Under the pieces are notes generated by a model. The model was given only the letters and a program-made list of their open reading frames with translations. It was not told the origin of the DNA and made no database searches. A stretch of DNA of 64,000 nt, from the NCBI RefSeq assembly GCF_046297895.1, contig NZ_JBKBHC010000004.1, forward strand, positions 248,001 to 312,000. Reading direction: 5' to 3'. This document shows positions 18,149-27,418 of the stretch, piece by piece. Source of the DNA: Ferrovibrio sp046297895 (GTDB lineage Bacteria; Pseudomonadota; Alphaproteobacteria; Ferrovibrionales; Ferrovibrionaceae). Made by a program: the position numbers and the translations under genes. The stretch's first letter is position 1. The number at the start of each line of letters is the position of its first letter.

Positions 18149-18178
18149 TTGATTTCCGTTGCCCTGGGCGGCTATGAC
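18149..18178 (+). promoter_or_regulatory. Possible promoter of glmU-glmS
   Basis: TTGATT (18149-18154) and TATGAC (18173-18178) are 18 bp apart in the 129-bp gph/glmU divergent gap. GGAACAGG sits just before the glmU ATG. Confidence 0.3.
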
Positions 18179-18234
18179 ACAGTCCCGCCGCGCCGAATGC
18201 GGCGAATCGCGATTTTTGTACACGGAACAGGTTG

Positions 18235-19614
18235 ATGGCGAAACGCCCTCCAGCAAAGCGAAAGACGGGAAAACGGAGCGTGGCGGTCGTGGTCCTGGCT
18301 GCCGGCCAGGGCACGCGGATGAAATCGCGCCTGCCCAAGGTGCTGCATCCGGTGGCCGGCCGGGCGATGCTGCATCATGTACTGGATGTCGCCGCGAGCC
18401 TGAAGCCTGAACGGGTCATTGTCGTGACCGGCAAGGACCAGACCGCCGTGATGGACGCCGCCAGGCCCGCGCAGACTGTCGTGCAGCATCCGGCGCAGGG
18501 CACGGGCCATGCAGTGATAGCCGCCCTGCCGGCGCTGAAGGGGTTCAGCGGCGATGTGCTGGTGGTGTTCGGCGACACGCCGCTGCTCACGCCGGGTCTG
18601 CTGAAAAACCTGGTGGCGGCCCGCCGGCATAAAAGTGATCCGGCCGCCGTGATCGTCGGATTCCGCCCGGCCGATCCGGCTGCCTATGGTCGCCTGATCA
18701 CCGATGCGAAGGGCCAGTTGCAGAAGATCGTCGAATACAAGAATGCCTCGGCCGAGGAGCGGGTCGTGCGGCTATGCAATGGTGGCCTGATGGCGCTGGA
18801 CGGCGCGCGGCTGCCCGTGCTGCTGAAAAAGTTGAGCAACAAAAACGCGCAGGGCGAATACCTGCTGACCGACGTGGTGGAGCATGCCAATGCGCAGGGC
18901 TGGACCTGCCGCGTGGTGGAGGCCGATCCGGTCGAGGTGATGGGTATCAACACCCGGGCCGAGCTGAGCATGGCGGAGGCGGCGATGCAGCAACGCCTGC
19001 GCGCCGCGGCCATGGCCAGCGGCGTGACCATGACGGCACCGGAAACGGTATATCTGCGCAGCGATACCAGACTCGGCCGCGATGTAGTGATCGAACCCTT
19101 CGTGGTGTTTGGCCCTGGCGTCAGTGTTGCTGACGACGTGGTGATCCGCAGTCACAGCCATATCGAGGGCGCCAGCATCGCGCCGGGCGCCACCATCGGA
19201 CCGTTCGCCCGGCTGCGGCCCGGTGCCCGCATCGACGAGCAGGCTCATATCGGCAATTTCGTCGAGATCAAGAATGCCCGCGTGGAGAAGGGCGCCAAGG
19301 TCAATCATCTGACCTATATCGGCGATGCCCGCGTGGGCGCCAAGGCCAATGTCGGCGCCGGCACCATCACCTGCAATTACGATGGCTTCGACAAGTATCA
19401 CACAGATATCGGCGCGGGCGCCTTCATTGGCTCGAATTCGGCCCTTGTGGCGCCGGTGAAGATCGGCGCCGGCGCCATGGTGGCAGCCGGCAGCGTGGTC
19501 ACGCGCGACGTACCGGCCGATGCCCTGGCCGTAGCGCGCGGCCGTCAGGACGACAAGCCCGGCTTTGCAGCGAAGTTCCGCGCCCTGAAGGCGGCGCGCA
19601 AGACGAAGAAATAG
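18235..19614 (+). CDS. glmU: Bifunctional UDP-GlcNAc pyrophosphorylase / GlcN-1-P acetyltransferase
   Basis: A 459-residue enzyme making UDP-N-acetylglucosamine from glucosamine-1-phosphate for peptidoglycan and LPS. The N-terminal uridylyltransferase domain has LAAGQGTRMKSRLPKVLHPVAGRAM, QHPAQGTGHAV and VFGDTPLL. The C-terminal half (from about residue 260) is a left-handed beta helix of hexapeptide repeats (IGPFARLRPGARI, IGNFVEIKNA, HLTYIGDARVGAKANVGAGTITCNYDG with the acetyltransferase residues). The ATG at 18235 is preferred over the TTG one codon upstream. 11 nt before glmS. Confidence 0.97.
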   Translation: MAKRPPAKRKTGKRSVAVVVLAAGQGTRMKSRLPKVLHPVAGRAMLHHVLDVAASLKPERVIVVTGKDQTAVMDAARPAQTVVQHPAQGTGHAVIAALPALKGFSGDVLVVFGDTPLLTPGLLKNLVAARRHKSDPAAVIVGFRPADPAAYGRLITDAKGQLQKIVEYKNASAEERVVRLCNGGLMALDGARLPVLLKKLSNKNAQGEYLLTDVVEHANAQGWTCRVVEADPVEVMGINTRAELSMAEAAMQQRLRAAAMASGVTMTAPETVYLRSDTRLGRDVVIEPFVVFGPGVSVADDVVIRSHSHIEGASIAPGATIGPFARLRPGARIDEQAHIGNFVEIKNARVEKGAKVNHLTYIGDARVGAKANVGAGTITCNYDGFDKYHTDIGAGAFIGSNSALVAPVKIGAGAMVAAGSVVTRDVPADALAVARGRQDDKPGFAAKFRALKAARKTKK

Positions 19615-19625
19615 GAGCAGCGCGT

Positions 19626-21452
19626 ATGTGCGGAATTGTCGGCGTCGTCGGCACGCGGAATGTCGTCCCCCTGCTGATCGACGGCCTGAAGCGGCTGGAA
19701 TATCGTGGCTATGATTCCGCCGGTGTCGCCACGCTGAGCGGGAAGGGCGTGATCGAGCGCCGCCGCGCCGAAGGCAAGATCGTCAATCTGGAAGGCCGGC
19801 TGGCCGAGCTGCCGCTGCAGGGCCTGATCGGCATCGCCCATACCCGCTGGGCCACGCATGGCGCACCGAACGAGGCCAACGCCCATCCGCATGCGACCGA
19901 GCGCGTGGCGCTCGTGCATAACGGCATTATCGAGAATTACCGCGAACTGGCCGAGGAACTGATTGCCAAAGGGCAGGTTTTCCAGAGCCAGACCGATACC
20001 GAGGTGGCGCTCCGACTGATCGACCAGTATCTCGTCGAGGGCATGGATCCCGAAACAGCGGTGAAAACGGCGCTCGGCCGACTGCGCGGCGCTTTTGCGC
20101 TGGGCATCCTGTTCCACGGCAAGGATGACCTGCTGATTGGCGCCCGCCGCGGCGCGCCGCTCGCGGTCGGGTTCGGCAATGGCGAGATGTATCTGGGCTC
20201 CGATGCCCTGGCGCTGGCGCCGCTGACCGACAAGATCGCCTATCTGGAAGAAGGCGATTGGGTCGTGTTGAGCCGTGGCGCAGCGCGTTTCTTCGATGCC
20301 GACAACAAACCAGTGCAGCGCGCAGTGCGTCCCACTGCGATCAGCGGCGCCATGATCGGCAAGGGCAATTACCGCCACTACATGCAGAAGGAGATCTACG
20401 AGCAGCCAGCGGTGATGGGCGATACCATCAATACCGTGGTGAGCCCGACCGACCGCTGGGTGCACCTGCCCGATCTCGGGCTCGACCTGGCGCAAATCAG
20501 CCGGATCACCATCGTGGCCTGCGGCACCTCGTATTATTCCGGCCTGGTGGCGAAATACTGGCTGGAACGTTATGCCCGCATCAACGTGGAAGTGGATGTG
20601 GCCTCCGAGTTCCGTTACCGCGAGGCACCGGTCGATCCCAAGGGTTTGGCCATTTTCATCTCGCAGTCAGGCGAGACGGCCGATACGCTCGCCGCTCTGC
20701 GCTACGTGAAGCAGAATGGCGGGCGCACCCTGGCGATCGTCAATGTGCCGGAAAGCAGTATGGCACGCGAAGCCGACGGCGTGCTGCCAACCAAGGCCGG
20801 ACCGGAAATCGGCGTGGCCTCCACCAAGGCATTCACCTGCCAGCTCGTTACCCTGGCCGCCTTCAGCCTGGCCGTGGCCCATGCACGCAAGGCGCTGAGC
20901 CAAGACGAAGCCGCGCGGCTGATGGGGGCGCTGATCGAGGTGCCGGCCCGGGCCGCCGAGGTGCTGAACCACGACGACGATCTGCAGGCCCTGGCCGAGC
21001 AGATCATGGATGCGCGCGATGTTCTGTATATCGGCCGCGGCCCGTGCTTCCCGCTCGCGCTGGAGGGTGCGCTGAAGTTGAAGGAGATTTCCTACATCCA
21101 TGCCGAGGGCTACGCCGCCGGCGAATTGAAGCACGGCCCAATCGCGCTGATCGACGAGCAGGTGCCGGTGATCGTCATTGCCCCCAGCGATGGCCTGTTC
21201 GAGAAGACCATCTCTAACATGCAGGAGGTGATGGCGCGCGGCGGCAAGGTGATCTTCATGTCGGACAAGGCCGGCCTGGCCCATGTGGACGAGCGCACCT
21301 TCGCCACCGTGGTTCTGCCCGAGGTCGAGCCTTTCGTGGCGCCGATCCTCTATGCCATTCCGGTTCAGCTTCTGGCCTATCACGTCGCCGTGCTGAAGGG
21401 CACCGATGTAGACCAGCCGCGCAACCTGGCCAAGTCGGTAACGGTTGAATGA
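19626..21452 (+). CDS. glmS: Glutamine--fructose-6-phosphate aminotransferase (isomerizing)
   Basis: A 608-residue enzyme making glucosamine-6-phosphate, the first committed step of the hexosamine pathway. The N-terminal Ntn-hydrolase glutaminase starts MCGIVGVVG (Cys2 nucleophile after Met removal), with HTRWATHG and HNGIIENYREL. Two SIS domains follow, with ACGTSYYSG, SQSGETADTLAALR and HAEGYAAGELKHGPIALI, ending in the usual KSVTVE. It forms a two-gene operon with glmU. No glmS ribozyme is visible in the 11-nt gap, as expected outside Gram-positives. Confidence 0.98.
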   Translation: MCGIVGVVGTRNVVPLLIDGLKRLEYRGYDSAGVATLSGKGVIERRRAEGKIVNLEGRLAELPLQGLIGIAHTRWATHGAPNEANAHPHATERVALVHNGIIENYRELAEELIAKGQVFQSQTDTEVALRLIDQYLVEGMDPETAVKTALGRLRGAFALGILFHGKDDLLIGARRGAPLAVGFGNGEMYLGSDALALAPLTDKIAYLEEGDWVVLSRGAARFFDADNKPVQRAVRPTAISGAMIGKGNYRHYMQKEIYEQPAVMGDTINTVVSPTDRWVHLPDLGLDLAQISRITIVACGTSYYSGLVAKYWLERYARINVEVDVASEFRYREAPVDPKGLAIFISQSGETADTLAALRYVKQNGGRTLAIVNVPESSMAREADGVLPTKAGPEIGVASTKAFTCQLVTLAAFSLAVAHARKALSQDEAARLMGALIEVPARAAEVLNHDDDLQALAEQIMDARDVLYIGRGPCFPLALEGALKLKEISYIHAEGYAAGELKHGPIALIDEQVPVIVIAPSDGLFEKTISNMQEVMARGGKVIFMSDKAGLAHVDERTFATVVLPEVEPFVAPILYAIPVQLLAYHVAVLKGTDVDQPRNLAKSVTVE

Positions 21453-21465
21453 AAAGGATTGGTGA

Positions 21466-22074
21466 ATGAGTCCGGTCGTCGCGCGTGGCCTGCTGCCGTT
21501 CCGTCTCAGCATCTGCGGCGTGGCGGAGCTGCATCAGTTTGCCGGCGACGTGACGCATATTCTCGGCATCCTTGATCCCGGCACGCCGCAACCCGATGGT
21601 TACGCCCATCATCCGGCGGCGCGGCGCAACGAGTTCCGCTTCTACGATATCGTGACGCCGGCCGAGGGCCGAAGCCTGCCGGGCGAGCGGGACGTGGCCG
21701 CCATACTTGAGGTGGGCGAACGGCTGGCAGCCGATCGCGTGGATCACCTGCTGGTGCATTGCTTTGCCGGGGTGTCGCGCTCCACGGCCGCCGCCGTCAG
21801 CCTGATGGCGCAGCGCAATCCGGGCCGCGAGACCGATATTTTCGCCACGCTGGCCGATATCCGGCCCCGGGCCTGGCCCAATACCGTCATGATCCAGCAT
21901 GCCGACCGCCTGCTGGGCCTGGGTGGCGCGCTTGTCGAGGCACTGCGGCTGCACCACATTGCTACAGCCCACCGCTATCCTGAGGTTCGGACCTTGATCT
22001 CCAGCGTCGGTCGTGGGCATGAATTGCCTGCGGAATATGCTGCGGAAGGACCGGACCCCCATGAGCCAGTATGA
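21466..22074 (+). CDS. Cysteine-based (tyrosine/dual-specificity-like) protein phosphatase
   Basis: A 202-residue protein with the P-loop signature HCFAGVSRSTAAA: nucleophile Cys99 and phosphate-binding Arg105 in the C-x5-R spacing. FYDIVTP (Asp61) is a candidate for the general acid loop. The overall fold resembles small bacterial tyrosine phosphatase-like proteins in which the P-loop follows a short alpha/beta unit. It lies 13 nt after glmS and overlaps the start of gor by 14 bp, suggesting co-transcription. The substrate is unknown; it could act on phosphoprotein or a small phosphate ester. Confidence 0.8.
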   Translation: MSPVVARGLLPFRLSICGVAELHQFAGDVTHILGILDPGTPQPDGYAHHPAARRNEFRFYDIVTPAEGRSLPGERDVAAILEVGERLAADRVDHLLVHCFAGVSRSTAAAVSLMAQRNPGRETDIFATLADIRPRAWPNTVMIQHADRLLGLGGALVEALRLHHIATAHRYPEVRTLISSVGRGHELPAEYAAEGPDPHEPV

Positions 22075-23416
22075 TTTCGACCTGTTTGTGATCGGTGGCG
22101 GCTCCGGCGGTGTACGCGCCGGTCGCATCGCGGCGAGCCATGGCGCCCGTGTCGCGGTGGCAGAGGAATATCGTTATGGCGGCACCTGCGTGATCCGCGG
22201 CTGCGTGCCCAAGAAGCTGCTGGTCTACGGTTCGGAATTTTCCCACGCCTTCAAAGATGCTGCCGGTTTCGGCTGGAGCGTGGGCGAGAGCCGGTTCGAC
22301 TGGACGGCGATGATCGCGGCTAAAGACAAAGAGATAGGCCGGCTGGAAAAAATCTACCGCGGCCTGTTCGAGAATGCCGGCGCGAAGACCTTCGACGGTC
22401 GCGCCACGCTGAAGGATGCCCATACCGTCCTGATCAACGACAAGCCCGTCACGGCCGGCACGATCCTGATCGCCACGGGCGGCCACCCGGTGAAGCCGTC
22501 CATTCCCGGCGCCGAGCTGATGATCACCTCCAATGAGGCGTTTCATCTGAAGGAGATGCCGAAGCGGATCATCGTGATCGGCGGCGGCTATATCGCCTGC
22601 GAGTTCGCTGGCATCTTCAACGGTTTCGGCGCCAAGGTGACGCAGCTTTATCGCGGCGAGCAGATTCTGCGCGGCTTCGATCACGATGTCCGCAGCCATC
22701 TGGCCGGCGAACTGGTCAAAAGCGGCATTGACCTGAAGCTCAAAACCGATGTCACGCGGATCGAGAAGGTGGCCGGCGGCCTGCTGGCGCACCTCACCGA
22801 TGGCAGCTCGATGGAGGTGGATGCCGTGATGGCCGCCACCGGCCGCAAGCCCAACACCGATGGCCTGGGCCTGGAAGCCGTGGGCGTGGAGACCGATGCC
22901 GATGGCGCGGTGGTGGTGGACGAGTATTCGCGTTCCAGCGTGGAGAACATCTACGCTGTGGGCGATGTGACCAACCGCATCAACCTGACGCCGGTGGCGA
23001 TCCGTGAGGGCCATGCCTTCGCCGATACCGTGTTCGGCAACAAGCCGCGCAAGGCCGATCATAACGATGTGCCAGCCGCCGTGTTCAGCCAGCCCAGCGT
23101 GGGTACGGTGGGCCTGAGCGAGGAAGACGCACGCAAGGCCTATGGCGAGGTGGATATCTATCGCACCATATTCCGACCGATGAAGGCGACGCTGTCGGGC
23201 CGCGATGAGCGTATCCTGATGAAGCTGGTGGTGGATGCGAAGACCGACCGCGTGGTGGGCGCCCATATGGTTGGCCACGAGGCTGGCGAGATCATCCAGG
23301 GCATTGCCATCGCCATAAAGGCAAAGGCCACCAAGGCCGATTTCGATGCCACCGTAGGCATTCACCCAACGGCGGCCGAGGAATTCGTCACCTTGCGCGA
23401 AAAGGGGAAGGCGTAA
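22061..23416 (+). CDS. gor: Glutathione-disulfide reductase
   Basis: A 451-residue FAD/NAD(P)H disulfide reductase regenerating glutathione. The FAD loop GGGSGGVRAGR (12-22) precedes the redox-active pair in GGTCVIRGCVPKKLL (Cys43, Cys48); this VIRG spacer is the plant/alphaproteobacterial variant. The NADPH fold has VIGGGYIACEFAGIF, and the C-terminal interface holds GIHPTAAEE with the catalytic His-Glu pair. The ATG at 22061 is chosen; longer in-frame starts lie within the upstream phosphatase gene. The stop codon overlaps the cobU start by 1 nt. Confidence 0.95.
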   Translation: MSQYDFDLFVIGGGSGGVRAGRIAASHGARVAVAEEYRYGGTCVIRGCVPKKLLVYGSEFSHAFKDAAGFGWSVGESRFDWTAMIAAKDKEIGRLEKIYRGLFENAGAKTFDGRATLKDAHTVLINDKPVTAGTILIATGGHPVKPSIPGAELMITSNEAFHLKEMPKRIIVIGGGYIACEFAGIFNGFGAKVTQLYRGEQILRGFDHDVRSHLAGELVKSGIDLKLKTDVTRIEKVAGGLLAHLTDGSSMEVDAVMAATGRKPNTDGLGLEAVGVETDADGAVVVDEYSRSSVENIYAVGDVTNRINLTPVAIREGHAFADTVFGNKPRKADHNDVPAAVFSQPSVGTVGLSEEDARKAYGEVDIYRTIFRPMKATLSGRDERILMKLVVDAKTDRVVGAHMVGHEAGEIIQGIAIAIKAKATKADFDATVGIHPTAAEEFVTLREKGKA

Positions 23417-23943
23417 TGTCTCCCGCGCGCGCCGAGGCGAAGATCACCCTGATCCTCGGCGGTGCGCGTTCGGGCAAGTCGCGGCTGGCCGAGGAGTTGG
23501 CCCAGAAGCGTGACGGGCAGTTGGTCTACATTGCCACGGCGGAAGCCTGGGATGACGAAATGCGAGCCCGTATTGCCGAACATAAGGTGCGCCGCGGCGA
23601 CCGCTGGCATGACGTCGAGATGCCGATTGCCATTGCCGAGGCGTTGCGGACCCTGCCCGCCGATACCGGTGCGGTGCTGGTCGACTGCCTGACGCTGTGG
23701 CTCTCCAACCTGATGCATGCCAATCGCGACATTGCAATGGAAACGGCCGGCCTGCTGGCAGCACTCGATGCCGTGCGGTTTCCCGTGCTGCTGGTCTCCA
23801 ACGAGGTGGGGCTCGGCATCGTGCCCGACAACAGGCTGGCGCGTGATTTCCGCGACCATCAGGGCCGCCTGAACCAAGCTGTCGCGGCGAGGGCCGACCA
23901 TGTCGTGTTCATGGCGGCCGGATTGCCGCTGATTCTGAAATGA
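23416..23943 (+). CDS. cobU: Adenosylcobinamide kinase / adenosylcobinamide-phosphate guanylyltransferase
   Basis: A 175-residue bifunctional enzyme (CobU, called CobP in the aerobic pathway) that phosphorylates adenosylcobinamide and adds GMP, activating it for nucleotide loop assembly. The P-loop ILGGARSGKSRLAEELA is at residues 13-29; VYIATAEAWDDEM, RRGDRWHDVE (guanylylated His region), VLVDCLTLWLSNLM and VSNEVGLGIVPDNRLARDFRDHQGRLNQ are typical. Start and stop overlap both neighbours (TAATG with gor, ATGA with cobQ), indicating translational coupling. Confidence 0.96.
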   Translation: MSPARAEAKITLILGGARSGKSRLAEELAQKRDGQLVYIATAEAWDDEMRARIAEHKVRRGDRWHDVEMPIAIAEALRTLPADTGAVLVDCLTLWLSNLMHANRDIAMETAGLLAALDAVRFPVLLVSNEVGLGIVPDNRLARDFRDHQGRLNQAVAARADHVVFMAAGLPLILK

Positions 23944-25397
23944 CCGCGCGCGCCCTCATGTTCCAGGGCACCGGCTCGGATGTGGGCAAGTCGGTGCTCT
24001 GTGCCGGCGTGATCCGGGCGCTGGTCAGGCGCGGTCACAGCGTGCGGCCATTCAAGCCGCAGAACATGTCGAACAATGCCGCCGTCACGGCCGATGGCGG
24101 CGAGATCGGCCGCGCCCAGGCCCTGCAGGCGCGCGCCGCCGGCGTGGCGCCCAGCGTGCACATGAATCCCGTCCTGCTGAAACCGCAAGGCGATCGCACC
24201 AGCCAGATCGTGGTGCAGGGCCGCATCCATGGCAGCACCGATGCGCGCGGCTATCTGGCGAAGAAGGCCGAGCTGTGGCCCTTCGTCGCCGAGAGCTTCG
24301 GCAAACTGAAACAGGACGCCGATTTCGTCGTGGTGGAAGGCGCCGGTTCGCCGGCCGAGGTGAACCTGCGCGCCAACGACATCGCCAATATGGGCTTTGC
24401 CACTCGCGCCGGTGTTCCTGTCGTGCTGGTGGGCGATATCGACCGCGGCGGCGTGATCGCCTCGCTGGTCGGCACGGCGGCCTTGCTGGAGCCGGAAGAG
24501 GCGGCGCAGGTGGCCGGTTTCCTGATCAACAAGTTCCGTGGCGATGTCAGCCTGTTCGACGACGGCCTGAGGATCATTACCCAGCGTACTGGCTGGCGCA
24601 GTTTCGGTGTGTTGCCGCACCTGCCCGAGGTGGTGCGCCTGCCGGCCGAGGACAGCATGGCGCTGGACAATGCGGGCGCCAGCGATGGCGATATCGTCAT
24701 CGCCGTGCCACGCCTGGCTCATATCGCCAATTTCGACGATTTCGATCCGCTGCGGCAGCAGCAGGGGGTGAAGCTGGTTTTTGTGCCGGCCGGCAAGCCC
24801 CTGCCGGCCGAGGCTGCGCTGGTGATCCTGCCCGGATCGAAGGCCACCATCGCCGACCTGAAATTCCTCCGCCAGCAGGGCTGGGATATCGACCTTGTCG
24901 GCCATCTGCGGCGCGGCCGCCGCGTGCTGGGTATCTGTGGCGGCTACCAGATGCTGGGTCGTGTGATAAGCGATCCACAGGGCATCGAAGGGCCGCCCGA
25001 GGCCGTGGAGGGCCTGGGGCTGCTGGATGTCGAAACCGAACTGACCGGCGACAAGGCCCTGCACGAAGCACAGGGTTTTGAACGCTTCACCGGCGAGGTC
25101 GTGCGCGGTTATGAGATGCATGTGGGACGTACGGTCGGCGCCGATGCCGAGCGGCCGTTGCTGCGGCTGGACAACCGTCACGACGGCGCCGTTTCGGCCG
25201 ATGGCAGCATCGCGGGCTGCTACCTGCATGGCCTGTTTGCATCCGATGCCTTCCGCTCGGCCTATCTGACGTTGCTGAGCGGACGCGCGGTGGCGACCGG
25301 CAATTACGAGGCCGATGTCGAGGCGGCCCTGGATGCATTGGCCACCGCCGTCGAACGGCATCTTGATATGGATGCGCTGATCAGCGCAGCGCGATAA
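23940..25397 (+). CDS. cobQ: Cobyric acid synthase (glutamine-hydrolysing)
   Basis: A 485-residue enzyme that amidates four side chains of adenosylcobyrinate diamide. The N-terminal dethiobiotin-synthetase-like ATPase domain carries MFQGTGSDVGKSVLCAGVIRAL and KPQNMSNNAAVT. The C-terminal class I glutamine amidotransferase domain has the nucleophile Cys in GICGGYQMLG and the His in CYLHGLF. Coupled to cobU by a 4-nt overlap. The 3' end overlaps convergent cobD by 17 bp. Confidence 0.97.
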   Translation: MTARALMFQGTGSDVGKSVLCAGVIRALVRRGHSVRPFKPQNMSNNAAVTADGGEIGRAQALQARAAGVAPSVHMNPVLLKPQGDRTSQIVVQGRIHGSTDARGYLAKKAELWPFVAESFGKLKQDADFVVVEGAGSPAEVNLRANDIANMGFATRAGVPVVLVGDIDRGGVIASLVGTAALLEPEEAAQVAGFLINKFRGDVSLFDDGLRIITQRTGWRSFGVLPHLPEVVRLPAEDSMALDNAGASDGDIVIAVPRLAHIANFDDFDPLRQQQGVKLVFVPAGKPLPAEAALVILPGSKATIADLKFLRQQGWDIDLVGHLRRGRRVLGICGGYQMLGRVISDPQGIEGPPEAVEGLGLLDVETELTGDKALHEAQGFERFTGEVVRGYEMHVGRTVGADAERPLLRLDNRHDGAVSADGSIAGCYLHGLFASDAFRSAYLTLLSGRAVATGNYEADVEAALDALATAVERHLDMDALISAAR

Positions 25398-26391
25398 CCG
25401 CCAGCACGGCCACACCGAACAGCAGCAGGCAGGCCACGACAAACAGCCGCAACGCGCGGCGGATATCGGCCGCATTGGAATTTTCGCGGCCATGTCCCAT
25501 CCAGTGGTCCTCGACCCAGCGCTCGCCATAGCGGCGCGGACCGGCCAGTTTCAGGCCGAGTGCGCCGGCCATGGCCGCTTCGGGCCAGCCGGCATTGGGG
25601 GATTTGTGCTGTCCGGCATCGCGCTCGACGGCGGCAAAGGCATCGGCGGGCGAAGCCTTCGGCGTGATCATGGCGGCGAGGATCAGCAGCAGGGCGGACA
25701 GCCGCGAGGCCGGCAGGTTCAGCAGGTCGTCGAACCGCGCCGCCGCCCAGCCGAAGGCGCGGTATTTGTCGTTCCTGTGGCCGATCATGCTGTCGGCGGT
25801 GTTCGCTGCCTTGTAGAGCACGATGCCGGGCAGGCCGAACAGGGCCAGCCAAAAGGCCGGTGCCACCACGCCATCGGAAAAATTCTCGGCCAGGCTTTCG
25901 ATGGCGGCGCGGCTGACGCCGGCCTCATCCAGGCTCTCAGGGTCGCGGCCGACGATCATGGCTACGGCCCTGCGGCCGCCGGAAAGGCCGTCCTGTTCCA
26001 GGCCGCGCGCCACGGCGGCGACATGATCGTAAAGGCTGCGCTGGGCGATCAGGCTGGCGGCCAGCAGACCCTCGATAAGCCAGCCCCAGGGCAGGGCGCG
26101 CAGGAATACACTGATCACGGCGGCCGTGCCGGCGCAGATGACGAGCAGGATCAGCAGGGCAATGATACCGGCCATCTGCCGCTGCCAGACACGCCAGGCC
26201 GTGCGGTTGAGGCTGCGGTCGAGCAGGCCGATCAGCGCGCCGATCCACACCACCGGGTGGCGGATGGCGCGGTAGAGCGCATCCGGCCAGCCGAAGGCGG
26301 CATCGAGCCCAAGCGCGATGACGAGGAGCCAGAGGTTGATCGCAACCGGGTACACCGTAAGATCGCCGCCGATGAAAGAGAACACCACCAT
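25381..26391 (-). CDS. cobD: Adenosylcobinamide-phosphate synthase (CobD/CbiB)
   Basis: A 336-residue integral membrane enzyme attaching the aminopropanol arm to adenosylcobyric acid. Motifs: LDAAFGWPDALYRAIRHPVVWIGALIGLLD, MIVGRDPESLDEAGVSRAAIESLAENFSDGVVAPAFW, KAANTADSMIGHRNDKYRAFGWAAARFDDLLNLPASRL. About five hydrophobic helices. The ATG at 26391 overlaps head-to-head with the cobC start; a GTG at 26355 would also give an intact protein. Its 3' end overlaps cobQ. Confidence 0.94.
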   Translation of the reverse strand: MVVFSFIGGDLTVYPVAINLWLLVIALGLDAAFGWPDALYRAIRHPVVWIGALIGLLDRSLNRTAWRVWQRQMAGIIALLILLVICAGTAAVISVFLRALPWGWLIEGLLAASLIAQRSLYDHVAAVARGLEQDGLSGGRRAVAMIVGRDPESLDEAGVSRAAIESLAENFSDGVVAPAFWLALFGLPGIVLYKAANTADSMIGHRNDKYRAFGWAAARFDDLLNLPASRLSALLLILAAMITPKASPADAFAAVERDAGQHKSPNAGWPEAAMAGALGLKLAGPRRYGERWVEDHWMGHGRENSNAADIRRALRLFVVACLLLFGVAVLAVIALR

Positions 26392-27418
26392 GGGCGAGGC
26401 TTCGCCATCCCGTCAACCGGCCCCCGGGGACATGCCGCTGGTTCATGGCGGCGATCTCAGTGCACTGAAGGCCACCCCCGGTGCTTATGAGGGCGACTGG
26501 CTGGACCTCAGCACCGGCATCAATCCGTATGCCTATCCGCTGCCGCCGCTCGGGCCTGAGGACTGGGGGCGGTTGCCCGCTGCCGCCGCGCTGGACGACC
26601 TGCTGGCGGCGGCGCGCAAGGCCTATGGCTGCCCGGCCGAGGCCGGCATTGCCGCTTTGCCTGGCACGCAGGCGGCGATCCAGATTCTGCCGCGACTGTT
26701 CGCTCCGTCACGGGTGACGATCCTCGGGCCCACCTATGCCGAGCATGCCTATGCCTGGCGGCTGCTGGGCCATCGCGTCACCGAACTGGATGGGCTGCCG
26801 AGCACGCTGGCCGAGACCGATATCCTGGTCGTGGTGAATCCCAACAACCCCGATGGCCGCACACTGGGGCCCGATCTGCTGCAGCGCTGGCGGCAGGAAC
26901 TGGCGGCCAGGAGTGGCTGGCTGGTCGTGGACGAGGCCTTCGCGGATGTGGTGCCGGAGGCAAGCCTGGCTGGCGATGCCGGCGCGGCCGGCCTGATCAT
27001 CCTGCGCTCGTTCGGCAAGTTCTTTGGCCTGGCCGGCCTGCGGCTGGGTTTTGTGCTGGCGCAGCCGGCAATGGCCGAAGCCCTGCGTGCATCACTCGGG
27101 CCATGGGCGGTGAGTGGCCCGGCGCTGACGATTGGCGCTGCGGCGCTGAACGATACGGGCTGGCAGGCCGCGATGCGCGATGAGCTGCGCGCCCGCGCCC
27201 AGCGCTTCGATCTCGCCCTGCGCGAACGCGGCATCCATGTACTGGGCGGTACCAGCCTGTATCGTCTGGCCAAGGTGCCCGAAGCCGCGAAGCTGGCGGC
27301 GTCGCTGCGGAAACAGGGCGTGCATGTGCGCATTTTCGAGCGCCAGCCGCAGTGGATGCGTTTTGGCCTGCCGGCCGATGAAGCCGAATTCTGGCGGCGC
27401 TTCGACGCGGCGCGCTGA
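26390..27418 (+). CDS. cobC: Threonine-phosphate decarboxylase / CobC-type aminotransferase
   Basis: A 342-residue PLP enzyme of the aminotransferase I/II fold supplying (R)-1-amino-2-propanol phosphate for cobalamin. Motifs: HGGDLSALKATPGAYEGDWLDLSTGINPYAYPLPPL, PGTQAAIQILPRLF, GPTYAEHAYAW, VNPNNPDGRTLGPDLL, and the PLP lysine region ILRSFGKFFGLAGLRLGFVLA. The ATG at 26390 has AGAGAA upstream; 26372 is an alternative. It diverges from cobD with overlapping 5' ends, so at least one promoter must lie inside the other gene. Confidence 0.92.
   Translation: MGEASPSRQPAPGDMPLVHGGDLSALKATPGAYEGDWLDLSTGINPYAYPLPPLGPEDWGRLPAAAALDDLLAAARKAYGCPAEAGIAALPGTQAAIQILPRLFAPSRVTILGPTYAEHAYAWRLLGHRVTELDGLPSTLAETDILVVVNPNNPDGRTLGPDLLQRWRQELAARSGWLVVDEAFADVVPEASLAGDAGAAGLIILRSFGKFFGLAGLRLGFVLAQPAMAEALRASLGPWAVSGPALTIGAAALNDTGWQAAMRDELRARAQRFDLALRERGIHVLGGTSLYRLAKVPEAAKLAASLRKQGVHVRIFERQPQWMRFGLPADEAEFWRRFDAAR

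Noticed and set aside
19615..19625. glmS ribozyme
   Set aside because: Only 11 nt separate glmU and glmS.
21962..23365. A 467-codon minus-strand frame
   Set aside because: Exact antisense of gor, which has complete FAD, CxxxxC and His-Glu motifs.
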